This document shows, one piece after another, positions 1-11,228 of a DNA stretch of 64,000 nt; positions within the stretch are counted from its first letter, which is position 1, and each line of letters opens with the position of its first letter. The position numbers and the translations under genes were made by a program. The notes below the pieces were generated by a model that was not told the origin of the DNA, did no database searches, and saw only the letters and a program-made list of their open reading frames with translations. Source of the stretch: Rhizomys pruinosus (Eukaryota > Chordata > Mammalia > Rodentia > Spalacidae); assembly GCA_009823505.1 (NCBI GenBank), contig VZQC01011018.1, positions 20,829 through 84,828 on the forward strand, read 5' to 3'.

Positions 1-382
1 ATGCACCTAACATGTATGGCGACACTGCACGAGCCTGCGAGGGTGGGGGGCATGGAAGGGGGTAATAGGTCTAAATTTATATTATTAAAATTTGTTACAA
101 ATATTTTCTCAAACAAAAAGAAAAAAAAAATGAAAAAAGTTCTATTCATTGTTGAGACCTGTGGAAACAAAGATATATGCTTACTTATTCAAAAGGGGTT
201 AGGACACAGCAGCCAGCGAGGCCTCGCTCTACGAAGGCCTCCAGTTTCTTCTTCTCATCATTGCTCTGCATTAGCAATGCTTGAGTGATTTCTACGTTCT
301 TGCTGATATTGTCATTTGTCTCCATTTTAGCTATTCTGAGAGATATCTTCCGTGGTAAATTCTTGATTTGCCTTTTTTTATT
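1..382. other. Unassigned sequence, no gene seen
   Basis: No gene or recognised repeat is visible apart from A-rich patches near 110-140. The short open frames here have no family resemblance and low-complexity composition. Confidence 0.5.
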
Positions 383-628
383 TCTTTCTATTTTGTATGT
401 GTATGATTGTATGTCTGCCATTGTAGGTTTGTGCACCCGCTGTTGTGCATTGCCGCGGGGAGGTCAGGAAGGGGTGTCGGATTCCCAAGGAGAGTTCCTG
501 ATTGAGTTTCTCCTGGAATTGGACTTTCAGGACGGTTCTCAGCCACCATGTTGCTGGGGATCGAACCCGGATCTCTGCAACCGAGTGGTCGGCCACCTCT
601 TAACCACTTAGGCCATCTCTCCAGCCCC
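383..628 (-). repeat. B2 SINE
   Basis: Read on the minus strand it begins with the B2 head (gggctggagagatgg) and runs through the tRNA-like internal promoter region to the TA-rich tail. The flanks carry a similar tgatttg-c/t-cttt motif, consistent with a decayed target-site duplication. Confidence 0.85.
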
Positions 629-658
629 CTGATTTGTCTTTAAACGAATTAAAGCCCA

Positions 659-841
659 GCGCATCATATGGGCTTTAACTCCAACACTAGAAGGCAGAGG
701 CAGGTGGATCTCTGTGACGTTTCAAGACCAGGCCTCGGTCTACAGAAGTTCCAACCAACCGGTGTGGACTAATGGAGATCCTGCTCCAAACCAAAAAAAA
801 AACACCAAAATAAAAAAAACAATAAAAAAAAAAAAAAAAAA
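659..841 (+). repeat. B1 SINE with A-rich tail
   Basis: 7SL-derived B1 body (ggcagaggcaggtggatctc) followed by a long A-rich tail. It is flanked by the perfect 12-bp target duplication aattaaagccca at 647-658 and 842-853. The body is diverged from the other B1 copies in the window. Confidence 0.85.
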
Positions 842-853
842 AATTAAAGCCCA

Positions 854-1479
854 TAGTTTCTACAGTTCCCTTAAACTACCCAGTGTCTTTTTCATGTCTG
901 CACAGCCTAGAGTAAGTCCTTCTATTTCATATCTAAGATCGTCAATTTGTGTATGGCAGAAAATTGCCTGTTTTTCCCTATGTTTGTAAAATATACTGAA
1001 CGTTTTAGACAAGAGTTTTATTTGACTGATTTCCTCCGTGAATGTATTGTTGTTACTCTGGGCTCAGGGCCCATTGGGGAAGAGGGGGCAGAGAGAGTGT
1101 AGGAGCCAGGGGAGTTAGATTACTACAAGGAAAAAGAATTTTCCAAGCTTCTTGGAACTTTCTCATATGAAATTATAGCAAGGATCACAGCATGCACATG
1201 GCCCATGCAAACACAAGATAAGAAGGCAGCATGGAATAGGGAAAATGATTCTAAGTATCCCAACATTAACTGAAGAACTATTGGCAGCTGATTACCAATG
1301 GGTAAGGAAGAGTTGGTCTTCTTTAAAGGAGTGATCAGGCTGACTAGGTCTTTACAGATGACAGAATGCCTGAAATTTGGTAGAGAGCTATGGGGATGCA
1401 GAAGGGGAAGGGGTCGAAATACAATTAAGGTGTAATATATGGAAAAGTACAAATATTCAGTATATATGTACCTATTGAA

Positions 1480-1480
<1 letters not shown>
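854..1480. other. Unassigned sequence
   Basis: No gene, RNA or recognisable repeat. Short open frames end in the adjoining TA repeat and look random. Confidence 0.4.
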
Positions 1481-1516
<36 letters not shown>

Positions 1517-1532
1517 TACATATGTATATATG
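1481..1532. repeat. (TA)n microsatellite
   Basis: A nearly uninterrupted run of TA dinucleotides, becoming imperfect (catatacatatg) at the right end. Confidence 0.95.
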
Positions 1533-1684
1533 CTGTGCAAAAATGTCTCCAAAGCTAGATTTCCTCATGTAAAGAAATCAATAGTATGATAATTATCACA
1601 GAATGTTATTAAAAGATGCTCCAGATTCACAGAAAGTGATCAGAGCTCCACCTAACAGGAGGGGACAACAACTCTGACAATGGT

Positions 1685-1795
1685 AGGGGAATGGAACTCT
1701 CTATGTAGGCCAGGCTGGCTTTAATCTCACAGAGATTAGCCTGCCTCTGTTTTCTGAGTAGTGGGTTTAAAGGTGTGCCCCACTGCATTTGGCTG
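1685..1795 (-). repeat. Old, partial B1 SINE
   Basis: The minus strand shows the B1 central block (ccagcctggc on the reverse, gattagcctgcctctg on the plus strand) with many substitutions and a missing 3' part. Confidence 0.65.
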
Positions 1796-3970
1796 GAAAT
1801 GTTGTCTTTACTCCTAGTAACATTACTCAACATTTTTAATTTAGGGCACATTTTTATGATGTATAGATCTTTAGTAATAGCATATGCAATTTCTCAATAC
1901 TATGATGTTTCTGATATTGCTTTTAATTGTGTAAAGATGCAATTTTTTTTCATCACTCTAAAAAACTTTTGTGCCATTTTGGTAATTGATTTGAAAAATT
2001 AAATTCTTCTCTTTAAAAAATGTGACACAAGTTTTATACTTTAGAAAGCATGAAGCTTCCTCTGTGCATGATCATAAAGCTTGGAAATTCAAGGTTGGAA
2101 GGGTGTAAGAATTGTGAACGTCTTATTTCTCCACTTGGCCCCTAGAGGGCACTGCTGTCTAAAGCGGAAATGGCTTTTCCGTAGCTTAGAACAAGCTCAC
2201 AAAACCTTCTCTGCTGCTTCATAGGAGTTCTGACCAAACATAATTTAAAGTGGCTTTTCCCATTAATTATGTAGAAGGGCTCAATATTCCCTTAATCTCA
2301 GAGCTACCTTTGGCCACCTCTCCCAGTCTTTAGGTTTTATTTGTTTGCTGGAAATCTCTCAGGGAGCTGTGTGCTACTGTGACCTTCTGTGCATCCTGAG
2401 GCTTGGAGAGCCCCACTTTTCAGTGAGTACCATTCTCCATTTGCCCCTGTTTAGAGAAAGAACAGTGTGTGGGTTCACTCTGACTAGGGAATCTCATGCT
2501 GAGTTCACCCACGGAGCACTGAGTTTGCAGACGATGCACCGCCTACAGTAACCCTTCATAATGGCTGCAACTCTCTGTAGCAGCCGCTCCTTAGCTGAGG
2601 GACAGCTGCTCATATCTGTCCCAGTGTTTTTGCCTGCTTGTGCAATCTCTTGCCCAGGTGTCCAAATCCTCCTGACACACACATCAGGAAACCAGGCTGT
2701 CTAGGCAAATAAAGGTTTTCACATTGGGGAAAAAAAACCCTTCCTTTCCACTGAAGGAAAGCTCTTTCCCTAGGGAGCCCTCTCAAGGGAGAATGGAGCA
2801 ACCAAGTGCTCCTGTGCCCTGAGTCACACAGAGCAAAGCTGAACAGAGACCCCTGAGACATGCAGATGAAAGGACCAGGATCCCATTCCAGTTACTTTCC
2901 AGGATTTGAGAGATCTGTGAAGGCAAACCAGACAGAGGAAGTAGAGTCCTGAGACTCCCATAGAGTCCTTAGCTCCCATAAAGGTGGATCTTAGTGGCTG
3001 CGTGTTGTCTGTTTCACAAGGAGGTATGTGAATCCTGAAGGACAGCAGTTTTATCTGAAATACAAAACGTGGTCAAATTTAGGCTATAGGAGTCTACAAA
3101 CTGGAGGAACTACTTGCTCTACTATCTTTTGAGACCATGACAGGCTGAGATGGTATAAAGTTGTCTGTGAGCTATCTGGGAGCAAATTGAGGAATCACTT
3201 TAGGTTATTAGTCTTATTTATCAAGCAATCATTTTCATGGGGAAAACTTTTAAAATGCATCCTTCCAATTTTATAAACAGTGTATTACCTATACTTTTAG
3301 TCACTCTTCCGTGCACTAATGTTCCAGAGATTCTCGCTCCTATCTAAATGTAACCTAGGAATCCTTGATTAGTTTTTCCCACTTCACCTCCTCCTTTAGG
3401 ATCCTTCTCCATAATATTTTCCACAAGCCTGGATTATTGCAGACATGTCCTAATACACATAATTCATGTATTCTAAAAAAAAAAAAAAAAAGAGGAACTT
3501 GTTTCATCTATGCTGTAGAACAATTCTGTTCCTGATGCTTTGTCTACTGGACTGCCTTTCAGTTAAATTAATTCTCAGCTCAATAAAGATTCTTTAGTTG
3601 AAACACGCAGCTATTTTCTGGGTTAAACATCTAGTTACTCTTCCAGTGATGCTCCCAAGGTTCTTGTTGGTCCAGTTGAGGCATGTTCTCAGGAGGGACA
3701 GGTCCTTTTTCCCCTCACAGGTTCCTCAACTCCTTATGAGTCCAGGGTCATGGGAAAATGTCCCCGTTACCCCACTGGGTTCTCAGACTCAGGCAGGTCG
3801 GGCTGGGGAGGAGCTTCAGGTGCAGGAAGCTGTGGAGCTCAGCAGTGTCTGGCCTGGCAGTTGGTGGGCGGAGCTGACTGGTTGCAGCAGCAGGGACAGT
3901 TCAGAGCCATCCTGACATCACAGCCAGGCTTTGGTTGCACACTTCCATCTCTCACAGGCGGACAGTCATC
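1796..3970. other. Gene-free stretch upstream of the TRAV relic
   Basis: No coding region is recognised. It contains a CTCF-like motif at 2139-2153 and an A-run at about 3475-3491. The last ~120 bases before 3971 would be the ancestral promoter of the TRAV segment; a TGACATCA element near 3912, similar to the CRE-like decamer of TCR V promoters, is present but not proven functional. Confidence 0.45.
2139..2153 (+). promoter_or_regulatory. Candidate CTCF-binding core motif
   Basis: cccctagagggcact matches the CTCF core CCASYAGRKGGCRSY with a single mismatch at the third position. This is motif evidence only; occupancy cannot be judged from sequence. Confidence 0.4.
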
Positions 3971-4302
3971 ATGAGGAGGCTGCTGGGCTCTCTGCTGGGG
4001 CTTCTGTGCGCCCAGGTTTGCTGTGAGTCAGGCTGTCCCCCATTCAGGGCATCTGTGAGGACTGTGCAGCTGCAGCACATGGGGGAGGGGAGGGAGGAAA
4101 CGCAGCTCCAAGTCCTGTAACATTGTCAGTCTTCTCAGTGTATATAGGAGTGGAAGGAAGGGTGTTCATTGTTCTGTGGGTGCTGCAGTGCCCCTCATCT
4201 GTGCTGCTGTCCCTGTTCTAACTAGGGGTGAAAGGGCTACAAGTAGTGCAGAGTCCTGTAGCCTTGACTCTCCAGGATGGAGACAACTGTACCCAGGTCT
4301 GA
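3971..4302 (+). pseudogene. T-cell receptor alpha variable segment relic (TRAV13-like), truncated
   Basis: The first leader exon is intact: ATG at 3971, translation MRRLLGSLLGLLCAQVC, ending in a split codon at 4022 followed by the splice donor gtgagt. A ~200-bp intron follows, with acceptor ctaactag ending at 4225. The V exon then opens in frame as WVKGLQVVQSPVALTLQDGD, which fits the leader end and framework 1 of the TRAV13 family. The reading frame is lost within framework 1 and hits TGA at 4300. No framework 2, the YxC end of framework 3 or recombination signal sequence is found downstream, so the 3' part is deleted or unrecognisable. A functional V segment would be roughly 340 bp of V exon ending in an RSS. 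The TRA locus lies on the same chromosome as the RNase cluster in mouse and human but well separated from it, so this is probably a dispersed relic. The family assignment rests on remembered leader/FR1 patterns. Confidence 0.8.
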
Positions 4303-5189
4303 ACTGCTGTAGTTTGGGGTTGTTTTGGAATGCTTTTATTTCTACAGAAATTTTTAAAGAGCTTGCTGGTTACAGGGATCTTAGTTGGCAGTTATCTACT
4401 CTTAGAGCTTAATGCCTATCACCCCAGCTTTGAAGGTTGCCGAGGGAAGATCTCATGTTATTTCATTGCCTTTGCTCTGTATACAAGTGAGTGCTTTATT
4501 CTGACAGCTTTCAATACTGCTTCTTGGCTTTGCCTTTTGACATAATTCCTATAGCATACTGGGGACTGGTTTTTCTCTGGCCATGTCTATTTAGAGTTCT
4601 CAATGCCTCCTGTCTTCCAGTGTTTGCTTCTTTCTCTAGTTTTGCTTTAAAAGTCATTGGTTGTTTTCACCAGGAAAAATCTAAAGTCTCCATCTGACAT
4701 TTATGCAGTTCAGTAACTTTCAGTTTAGTAGTTGAGCTATGATCCTTTGAGGAGTAATATGTTGCTTCATCATGTTTCTTGCCCTTGCCTCTTATGATTT
4801 GTGTATCTGTTGGTTTAGATATCTCTTCCTGTTCAGAGAGCGTGTGGGTCTTCTTATTGATCAGCTTACTCTTGAAGGCTCGATCCCAGGATCACTTGGT
4901 GAGGAAAAAGCAAACTGGTCCGGATAAGCTGACAGACCCCAGTGGATAAACTTGCACTGAGGGACATCTGGGTGCACTAATGTGACTCAATAGGCTTAAC
5001 ATAAATATCAGAATGCATGAAATCCCATGGGAGGCTGTGGGAGGGTTCCAATGGGGAAGTGGTATAAAGATGATTAAGATATTGTGTATGAAACACAAAA
5101 ATTCAATAAAAATTCAAAACCAACCAGCTCTAACAGCAATGGCATCAAGCCGCAATGATAGAAATGCACTGATAACTGGCTGCTCTAGT
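4303..5189. other. Unassigned sequence downstream of the TRAV relic
   Basis: No gene seen. The segment around 4960-5120 resembles decayed LINE/LTR-like sequence but I cannot assign it. Confidence 0.35.
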
Positions 5190-5560
5190 TTCCTATCTGT
5201 TTCTGTATAAAATGCTGGGAATAAAAGCAGCTCAGACAAGGAAGGAATTTATGTGCTTACAATTCCAGGTCAGTCCATTGTTTTAGGAAATCAGGGCAGG
5301 AATTCACACAGGAGCTTGAGTTTGAGAAAGCAAGGCTGGGTGCTGCTGGCTGGCTTGCTCCAAGACGCAGGCTTAATCAGCTTTCTGATGCAGCTCAGGA
5401 CCATCTACACAGGGAATGGTGGAACTCACGTGGGCTGGGCCTACAGCAGTTAACAATCAAGACCACCCTCCAAAGACATGCTCGAAGGCCGCTATGATCT
5501 GGGAAAAACCTTAGTGAGATTCACTTTCAGCTGACCCTAGGGAGTGTCAAGTTGGCAGTT
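5190..5560 (-). repeat. Old ERVL-MaLR-type solo LTR
   Basis: Its layout matches, at lower identity, the LTRs at 16792, 47406 and 48985: a start of type cctagtt, a block of type ggaaggaatttatgtgctta, then cagggcaggaa, and an end of type gtgtcaagttggca. The elements read in the sense direction on the minus strand. Confidence 0.6.
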
Positions 5561-5884
5561 AAAACTACCTAGGACTGTGGTCCTGGAGGTGGATCCACAG
5601 GCTCAGGGCTGTGCAACTCCAGGGCTGTGCTCGGTTCTCAGGTCTCTTTCCAGCCACTCAAGGTGGGGCTGTCTCTCCTCTTGCACTTTCCAGCCAGAGC
5701 AGATCGTTCTGCTGTCTGCACCTTTTGGCTCCACAGTTCGTAACCCTTCTGCTCACCACAGCTGCCTCTCTGGAAGCCCCACCCTAGGGCTGTAGCCAAA
5801 TCAAGGCTTCTAAGCTAGTGACTGTTTACTGAGCTCGGCACTTCTAAGGTAACTCAGTTCATGTATTAATTATGTAAATTTATG

Positions 5885-6040
5885 TATTATTTGTGGGGGG
5901 TGGAGGTGTTGTACAGTGTACTTGTGGAGGTCAGAGAGCAACTTGACAGAATCTGTTCTCTCTGTCCATCATGTTGAACTTGGATCATTAGAATTGGCAG
6001 AAAGTGCCTTTACCCACAGAGCCATCTCACTTGCCTGGTA
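5885..6040 (-). repeat. B3-like SINE (old)
   Basis: The plus strand shows the reversed B3/B2 pattern: gtggaggtcagagagcaact, then attggcag...acctttaccca-like, and gagccatctcacttgcctgg. Heavily substituted. Confidence 0.6.
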
Positions 6041-6151
6041 GCATTTCATAAGAACAGATTCTCTCTAGATAGTATTCCATCTCTGCCTCTTGAGTCATAC
6101 ACTGTGATAAAATGGGATTTCTCTCCATCTTTGACCTTTCTGCTGCTATAG

Positions 6152-6152
<1 letters not shown>

Positions 6153-6200
<48 letters not shown>
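6153..6200. repeat. (CT)n microsatellite
   Basis: An uninterrupted run of about 23 CT units. Confidence 0.95.
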
Positions 6201-6201
<1 letters not shown>

Positions 6202-8289
6202 GTCTCTCCTTCTCCCTCTCTTTTCACATATCCTTTCACTTCCTTCATGGATTCCTGAAGTGTTGCCTCTGTTTCTCTGTCTTCGGGATAAAGTTTTCTT
6301 TTTCTTTATTGTGACTTTCCTTCATTAACTCTTTCCTTGAAAGTGAGGCAGTAGAGGAAGAGGATGAAAAACTCTCTTACTATTGTGTCATTTTAGTTCT
6401 AGACTGGATAAATAAAACAAAATTTTTAAAAAAGAGCATATTTGTGTTTCCTTGCTTTCTCTAATTCAACTCTTGATTGTTGTACTACTGTCTCCCGTCT
6501 GAATTCCCAAAGCACAAGAACCAGAACTGCAGCTGCTGCTGACACCAGAGGAAACCTCATCATAATGCATTAAGAAAAAAGTTGCGGATTCCTGTTACCC
6601 ACCATGAGTTCTCATAGAAACCCTCTATCACTTCACCATCAAGTTCTTTCTTAGATAGAATTTTGTTTATTATTTTTCTACTCTTTCTTTTTCACCCTTC
6701 CTCTCATTCTCCCCCATACACCACCCCCACCAGATTTCAGGTATTTTATCACATATGCTAAGTCCTATCTGGTCAAGCATTTGTAGCCAGATGTCCATTG
6801 GTTACAAGTTCATCCACTGGGGTCTAATCAGCATATCTAGGGTTGCTCCCTTAAGGAAGATCTACTCTCCCGAACCCCACAGAAATCATTTGCCAATAAT
6901 TCCTTGGCTAAGGTTGGGGCCTGCTGCCCAGTTTCCTGTTCTATGCTAGGTTTTTGTCTGAGTCAGCAGGGGTCACCTTCTTTTAAGTATGAAAGGCTCA
7001 TCCTGATTTGACTTTAATATAGGAGGAAAGAGAGGCCAAGCAGTGATTCATCCTGAAGCTCCACCATGTGCTCTAAAAAGACCTCATAGCAGGTGTGGTA
7101 CATGCCACACATTTCTGGAGGATTTTTCTTTCTAGGTATGTCTAGGATTCTAGTTAAATACTCCATATCCCCCAAGACACACTTCAGTAGAGAACAGTAA
7201 ATATACTGTAGCTGACCTCATGAGGACAAAGTATTTTTCCATTTGGAATGTGTTGGCTTCAGAGGAGGACACAGCTTTCTTCAAGACTCTCACTGATGCA
7301 AGGATTGCTTCTGTTAAACTTTGAAGAACCTCAGGAAAATGTTCAGTGAAAAACCACCCTATTTGGCCACAGAGGGGCAATGCTGCTTCAGAATAGATGA
7401 AAGCTTGTCTCTTCCACACACTCATCAATAAGCCAGAAAGTAATATTAAGTAGGTGAATTGTTATCCTTTTCCATGCTGAAGCGGTAGGATGATCTCCAC
7501 CCTAGGGGCTGCTGTGTAATTCATTTTTGCTTTTCTGTCTTATTGGTACCAATATATAAAGCCAAACTGACCTTTCACATTTGGTATTTCATCTGTAAGA
7601 TTAAATTGGAGGAATTATTAAATGTTGATTGAAACTGCAGATGAGAGCAGTCTGGAAGGTCATAGCCTCACACCCCATGCAGTCTGCAAGTGTTTCCATC
7701 CTCTCTAACCCATTGCAAACAAAGCTTCTCCTCTAGATCACTACACTGCTTTCTAAATTCTCTTCCTCTTAGATATACTTAATCTAATCTTTATTTTTAA
7801 AATATATAATTAATTGACATCAATTTATGTCTTGTATTATTTTGTAAGATTATGTAAAATAAAAGTGTAGAAAAAATTTATAGGAGCCCTATGTTCTCTG
7901 TGTTCTGTTCCATGACCCTAGCTGGTAATGGGATATTGTATGTCCTCAATACATCTGATTAATAATTACAGTAAATGTTAAATGAACCCATTCATGTTAA
8001 GATGTGGCTTTACAGTATTCCTCTTCTTCCACAATTGCAAATAAAAAGATGCATACCTATATAACCACCTGTTCTGCTGTGCAAATTTTATGATTGAAGA
8101 CATGAGGAAATACAAAAGAGAATTAGCAGGGATTTTTTTTAAGTTGAATCCTATTGATAATAATAGAGCTATTATAAATCCCAGTACACATTAATTGCAC
8201 AAAAGAATGGGTTTTGTGGTGACATTTCATTACGTGCACACGTGGTGATTTGCACCTGGCCATTGTGCTTCACCCTCTCTTGTGCTTTC
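6201..8289. other. Long stretch without a recognised gene
   Basis: Mostly AT-rich. The 6650-6960 part looks like an old rodent repeat I cannot name. A 92-codon minus-strand open frame at 7150-7428 is discussed under findings but has no recognised family. Confidence 0.35.
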
Positions 8290-8580
8290 CTCCCTCCCCA
8301 TCTCTCATCTCTTTTCCCCTCCTTAACTGTCCCGCTTTTACCTTCTTGGCACCCTTTGTTTTTCTTCTTCTAGTTTTCACTCAGGACAGTAACTATGAGA
8401 CTGGAGTTTTATGTGTTCATTTCTCTGCTGATAGGTAACACCTAGGCTGATTCCCCATCTTGGCTATCACTAATAGTGTTGCAATAACCAAACATACAGA
8501 TGTATCTCTCTTGTATGATAACCACAGTTCGTTTGAACAAGTACCCATCAGTGGTATAGCTGGATCACTGGTACACATGC
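8290..8580 (-). mobile_element. LINE-1 3' fragment
   Basis: The plus strand reads as the reverse complement of the L1 ORF2-end/3' region: cacctaggctgattccc, cttggctatcactaatagtg, then agtggtatagctggatcact. These blocks have the order and spacing of mammalian L1 3' ends. Truncated at both sides. Confidence 0.7.
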
Positions 8581-9171
8581 ATTTTATTTATTTTATTATT
8601 CTTTCTCATTTTTATTAGTTCTTCAACAATTTCATACAATGTATTTTTATTATACCTACCTGCCCTGCTGCAACTCTTACCAGATCCAGCCTTTACTCCC
8701 TACCCACCCAAATTTGTGTCCTCTTTTTTTATTCATCAAGTCTAATTTGTGCTGTCTACATACATGTGGGAGTGTGGGCATCCAATGGAGAGTGGTTGTC
8801 CTATAAGGGGCCACACACTTAAGGAAAAATTACTTTCCCTTTCCTGGTAGCTAGCACTTGCAGTAGCTCCTCAGGTAAGTGTCCACCTTCCCTGTTCATG
8901 ATGACATTCTGTCTGGCTTGAGATTACCCAGGTTTTGTGCATGCTGTTATGACTGCTGTGATTTCATATGTGCAACTCTCTGTTGTATCTGGAAAACTCT
9001 TTTTCCTTATAGTCATCCACTGCTTCTGCCTCATAATATTTTCAACCCTCTTCTGTAATGATTCCTGAGCCTTGGGAGGATAGAGTTTGATATAATTGTC
9101 TGTGGAACAGCAATCCTGGACCCAGATATATCTTGAGTGTATGCAAGCTACCAAATTGCATAGCACTCTAG
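8581..9171. other. Unassigned, repeat-like sequence
   Basis: Contains an AT-rich start and a stretch around 8760-8900 resembling an old rodent interspersed repeat. No gene is supported; the 80-codon minus-strand open frame at 8924-9166 has no recognised domain. Confidence 0.35.
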
Positions 9172-9219
9172 GCCAACCAAAAGATGTAGGGCATGTTCTC
9201 CCTACATCTTTTGGTTGGC
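9172..9219. repeat. Perfect 20-bp inverted repeat with 8-nt loop
   Basis: Left arm gccaaccaaaagatgtaggg (9172-9191), loop catgttct, right arm exactly its reverse complement (9200-9219). Complementarity stops at the next base on each side. The transcript would fold into a 48-nt hairpin, shorter than a typical pre-miRNA. Confidence 0.95.
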
Positions 9220-9733
9220 TGAGATGGAGCTACACCCCATCTGGGTTCCGGCAATAAGTGTTCATCCTTGGACTGCAAGCGATGGACCAGGAACCACCAG
9301 CAGAGAAGCTGACACAACTGAGCATCCAGGAAGGAGGGAAGAAATCCAGGAGGCACCGGCCACAGGCCAGCTGCTGGTGATCCTCCTATGTGCCACCCTG
9401 ACGACCAATAGTGTAGCAGACCAGGTATTGGATTCCAACAGTCACATGGTTGTTGGTGAATCTGACCACACCTTGGGAAGAGCAGACCAGACTGTAGCAT
9501 GCAGTCGCCCTTCATAATCATAACAAAAGAGTTTCAGAGGCCATCATCCTTGGCTACAGGATGCCCCTCTTCTGAATATGCCCCATGAGCTGGGATGATG
9601 TGTGATGGTGTGGAGGTGCAGGATTGGGCACTGGGAGGTGATGTTACCTGATGTAGAGGATGCATTGCCCCAAACCTATTTAAGCTACTGGCTGTGTGGG
9701 AATAAGTGAATTTCATGGATTTCCACCACCTGA

Positions 9734-10208
9734 TGTGATCCCTGTAAAGTCATAAGGCCACCTAAGTCAGGGATTCCAGGAAGTCAACTGAGGCAGAGGT
9801 CCCTAGAAATAATTACCTGGACTGTGCTCCTGCAAATCTGAGAAACGTTGCTGCAATATCCTGCAATCATACCTCACCAGAGACCAGACCCAGGCCTCAA
9901 ACTCACTCTAGATGCTCCTACAGATTCCAGTCATGGGTCCCAGCTTCCCTCAAGATGCTTCTACTAATATGAGTTGCAGACCCACCTACGCCCATTCCCC
10001 CAACTCTTTCCCCCACTTCCTTGTAAACTCGCTTCCTTGTGTGCCTGGGTATAAAACTGCCATTTGGGGGACATTCTAGCGCTGGTCATCCTAATCCCAA
10101 CACGGGTAGCCCAGCTGTCATGCCTAAGATAAACCCGACTTCCCTTTCATCAGAGTCCTGATATTTTTTCCTCTCTGCGCTGAGTCTCCCCTCAAAATGA
10201 ATGTAACA
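9734..10208 (+). mobile_element. ERV long terminal repeat (5' LTR, left edge uncertain)
   Basis: LTR organisation is visible: TATA box tataaa at 10050-10055 (context gggtataaaactgcc), a polyadenylation-like agataaac near 10127, and a terminal CA at 10207-10208. A TGG-initiated primer-binding-site-like sequence, tggtgctgtgaagtcgat, follows at 10211-10228 after two bases. I could not match it confidently to a particular tRNA. The TG start at 9734 is a guess from typical LTR length. Confidence 0.6.
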
Positions 10209-10343
10209 TCTGGTGCTGTGAAGTCGATTGAGGGTCGGGACTCCGGCTGCTTTGGGTGGAGCATGGCTGACGGACTCTGCTCAGACAGGCTGCCAGGTAC
10301 AGGCTTTGAATCACCATGGATCTGACGTTGTCCAAAGGTTCCA

Positions 10344-10396
<53 letters not shown>

Positions 10397-11228
10397 TCTC
10401 TCTTGTACTCACTCCCTTTCTCTTCCTCTCCTTCCCTGTAGTGGTCAACCACTCAGGGTCATCCATAAACCCACCAGGTCCACTCTCACCCACTGCTCAA
10501 AAATCATTCCAGAATGTCAGGTGACTCCGGCCTCGCAGAGGACTTTCTCCCCGCTTTGGGGACAGTGGGACACCATGTGAAGTAGGGAGAACTCGTTTGG
10601 GAATAGCAGCCAGGTAGGGAAGCCTTCTGCCTGCTCAGTTCCTTCCATTACTCTGGCCACTTGCTCCTTTCTCCCTTCCCTTCCTCATTTACTTTTCTTT
10701 GATTTCATGCAAACTTGCAGCCTTTAGCTTAGGAACCCTATGAATGCCTCATCACAGAGGCTCCAAAGACAACAGGCACTGGATCCCTGGGTGTCAGGGG
10801 GCACCCCCAAGGATGTGCAATGGCCTCATAGGGAAACCCTACATACCTGGTTCCTGGGTCAGAAGGAACTTTTGGCTCATCCGAGAAGACACACATAAGG
10901 GGCTGATCTCCCACTGTATTGAGCCCCTTCACATTTCCTCAAACGTGCAGGAAACTCTGAAACCCAGTGAGAGAAGACGGTCTCAGTGTGAAAGCTGAGA
11001 ACGTCTGTCCCAAAATCAGCACATAAGTCAGATCCGAAACACACATCGTCCAGTTAGTATATATATAGAGAGATTTGTAATCCTCCTCCTCGTTCTCTCT
11101 TCCACCTCCTTCTCTCTTCCTTTTGCTCCTTCATCTTAACAAGTTGCCCTCCTGAAACTCATTACCTTGTCTTCCTCTTCTACCTCTTTAACCAAACTAG
11201 CTAATTTTCTCCTTTTCTGTCTTTAACT
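10209..11228 (+). mobile_element. ERV leader region (non-coding)
   Basis: This is the stretch between the PBS-like site and a gag-like ATG at 11229. It contains a (CT)n run and an unassigned stretch around 10520-11080. No intact frame. Assigned as leader because of its position between LTR and gag start. Confidence 0.4.
10348..10403. repeat. (CT)n microsatellite
   Basis: About 27 CT units with one interruption near the right end. Confidence 0.95.

Noticed and set aside
1123..1521. 132-codon minus-strand frame
   Set aside because: Its N-terminus is translated (TA)n microsatellite and the rest has no protein-like features.
9215..9520. Similarity of this stretch to 52041-52130 as a possible ERV env leader
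   Set aside because: Only a short block (gaccagga-ccac-agcaga) matches; too weak to annotate.
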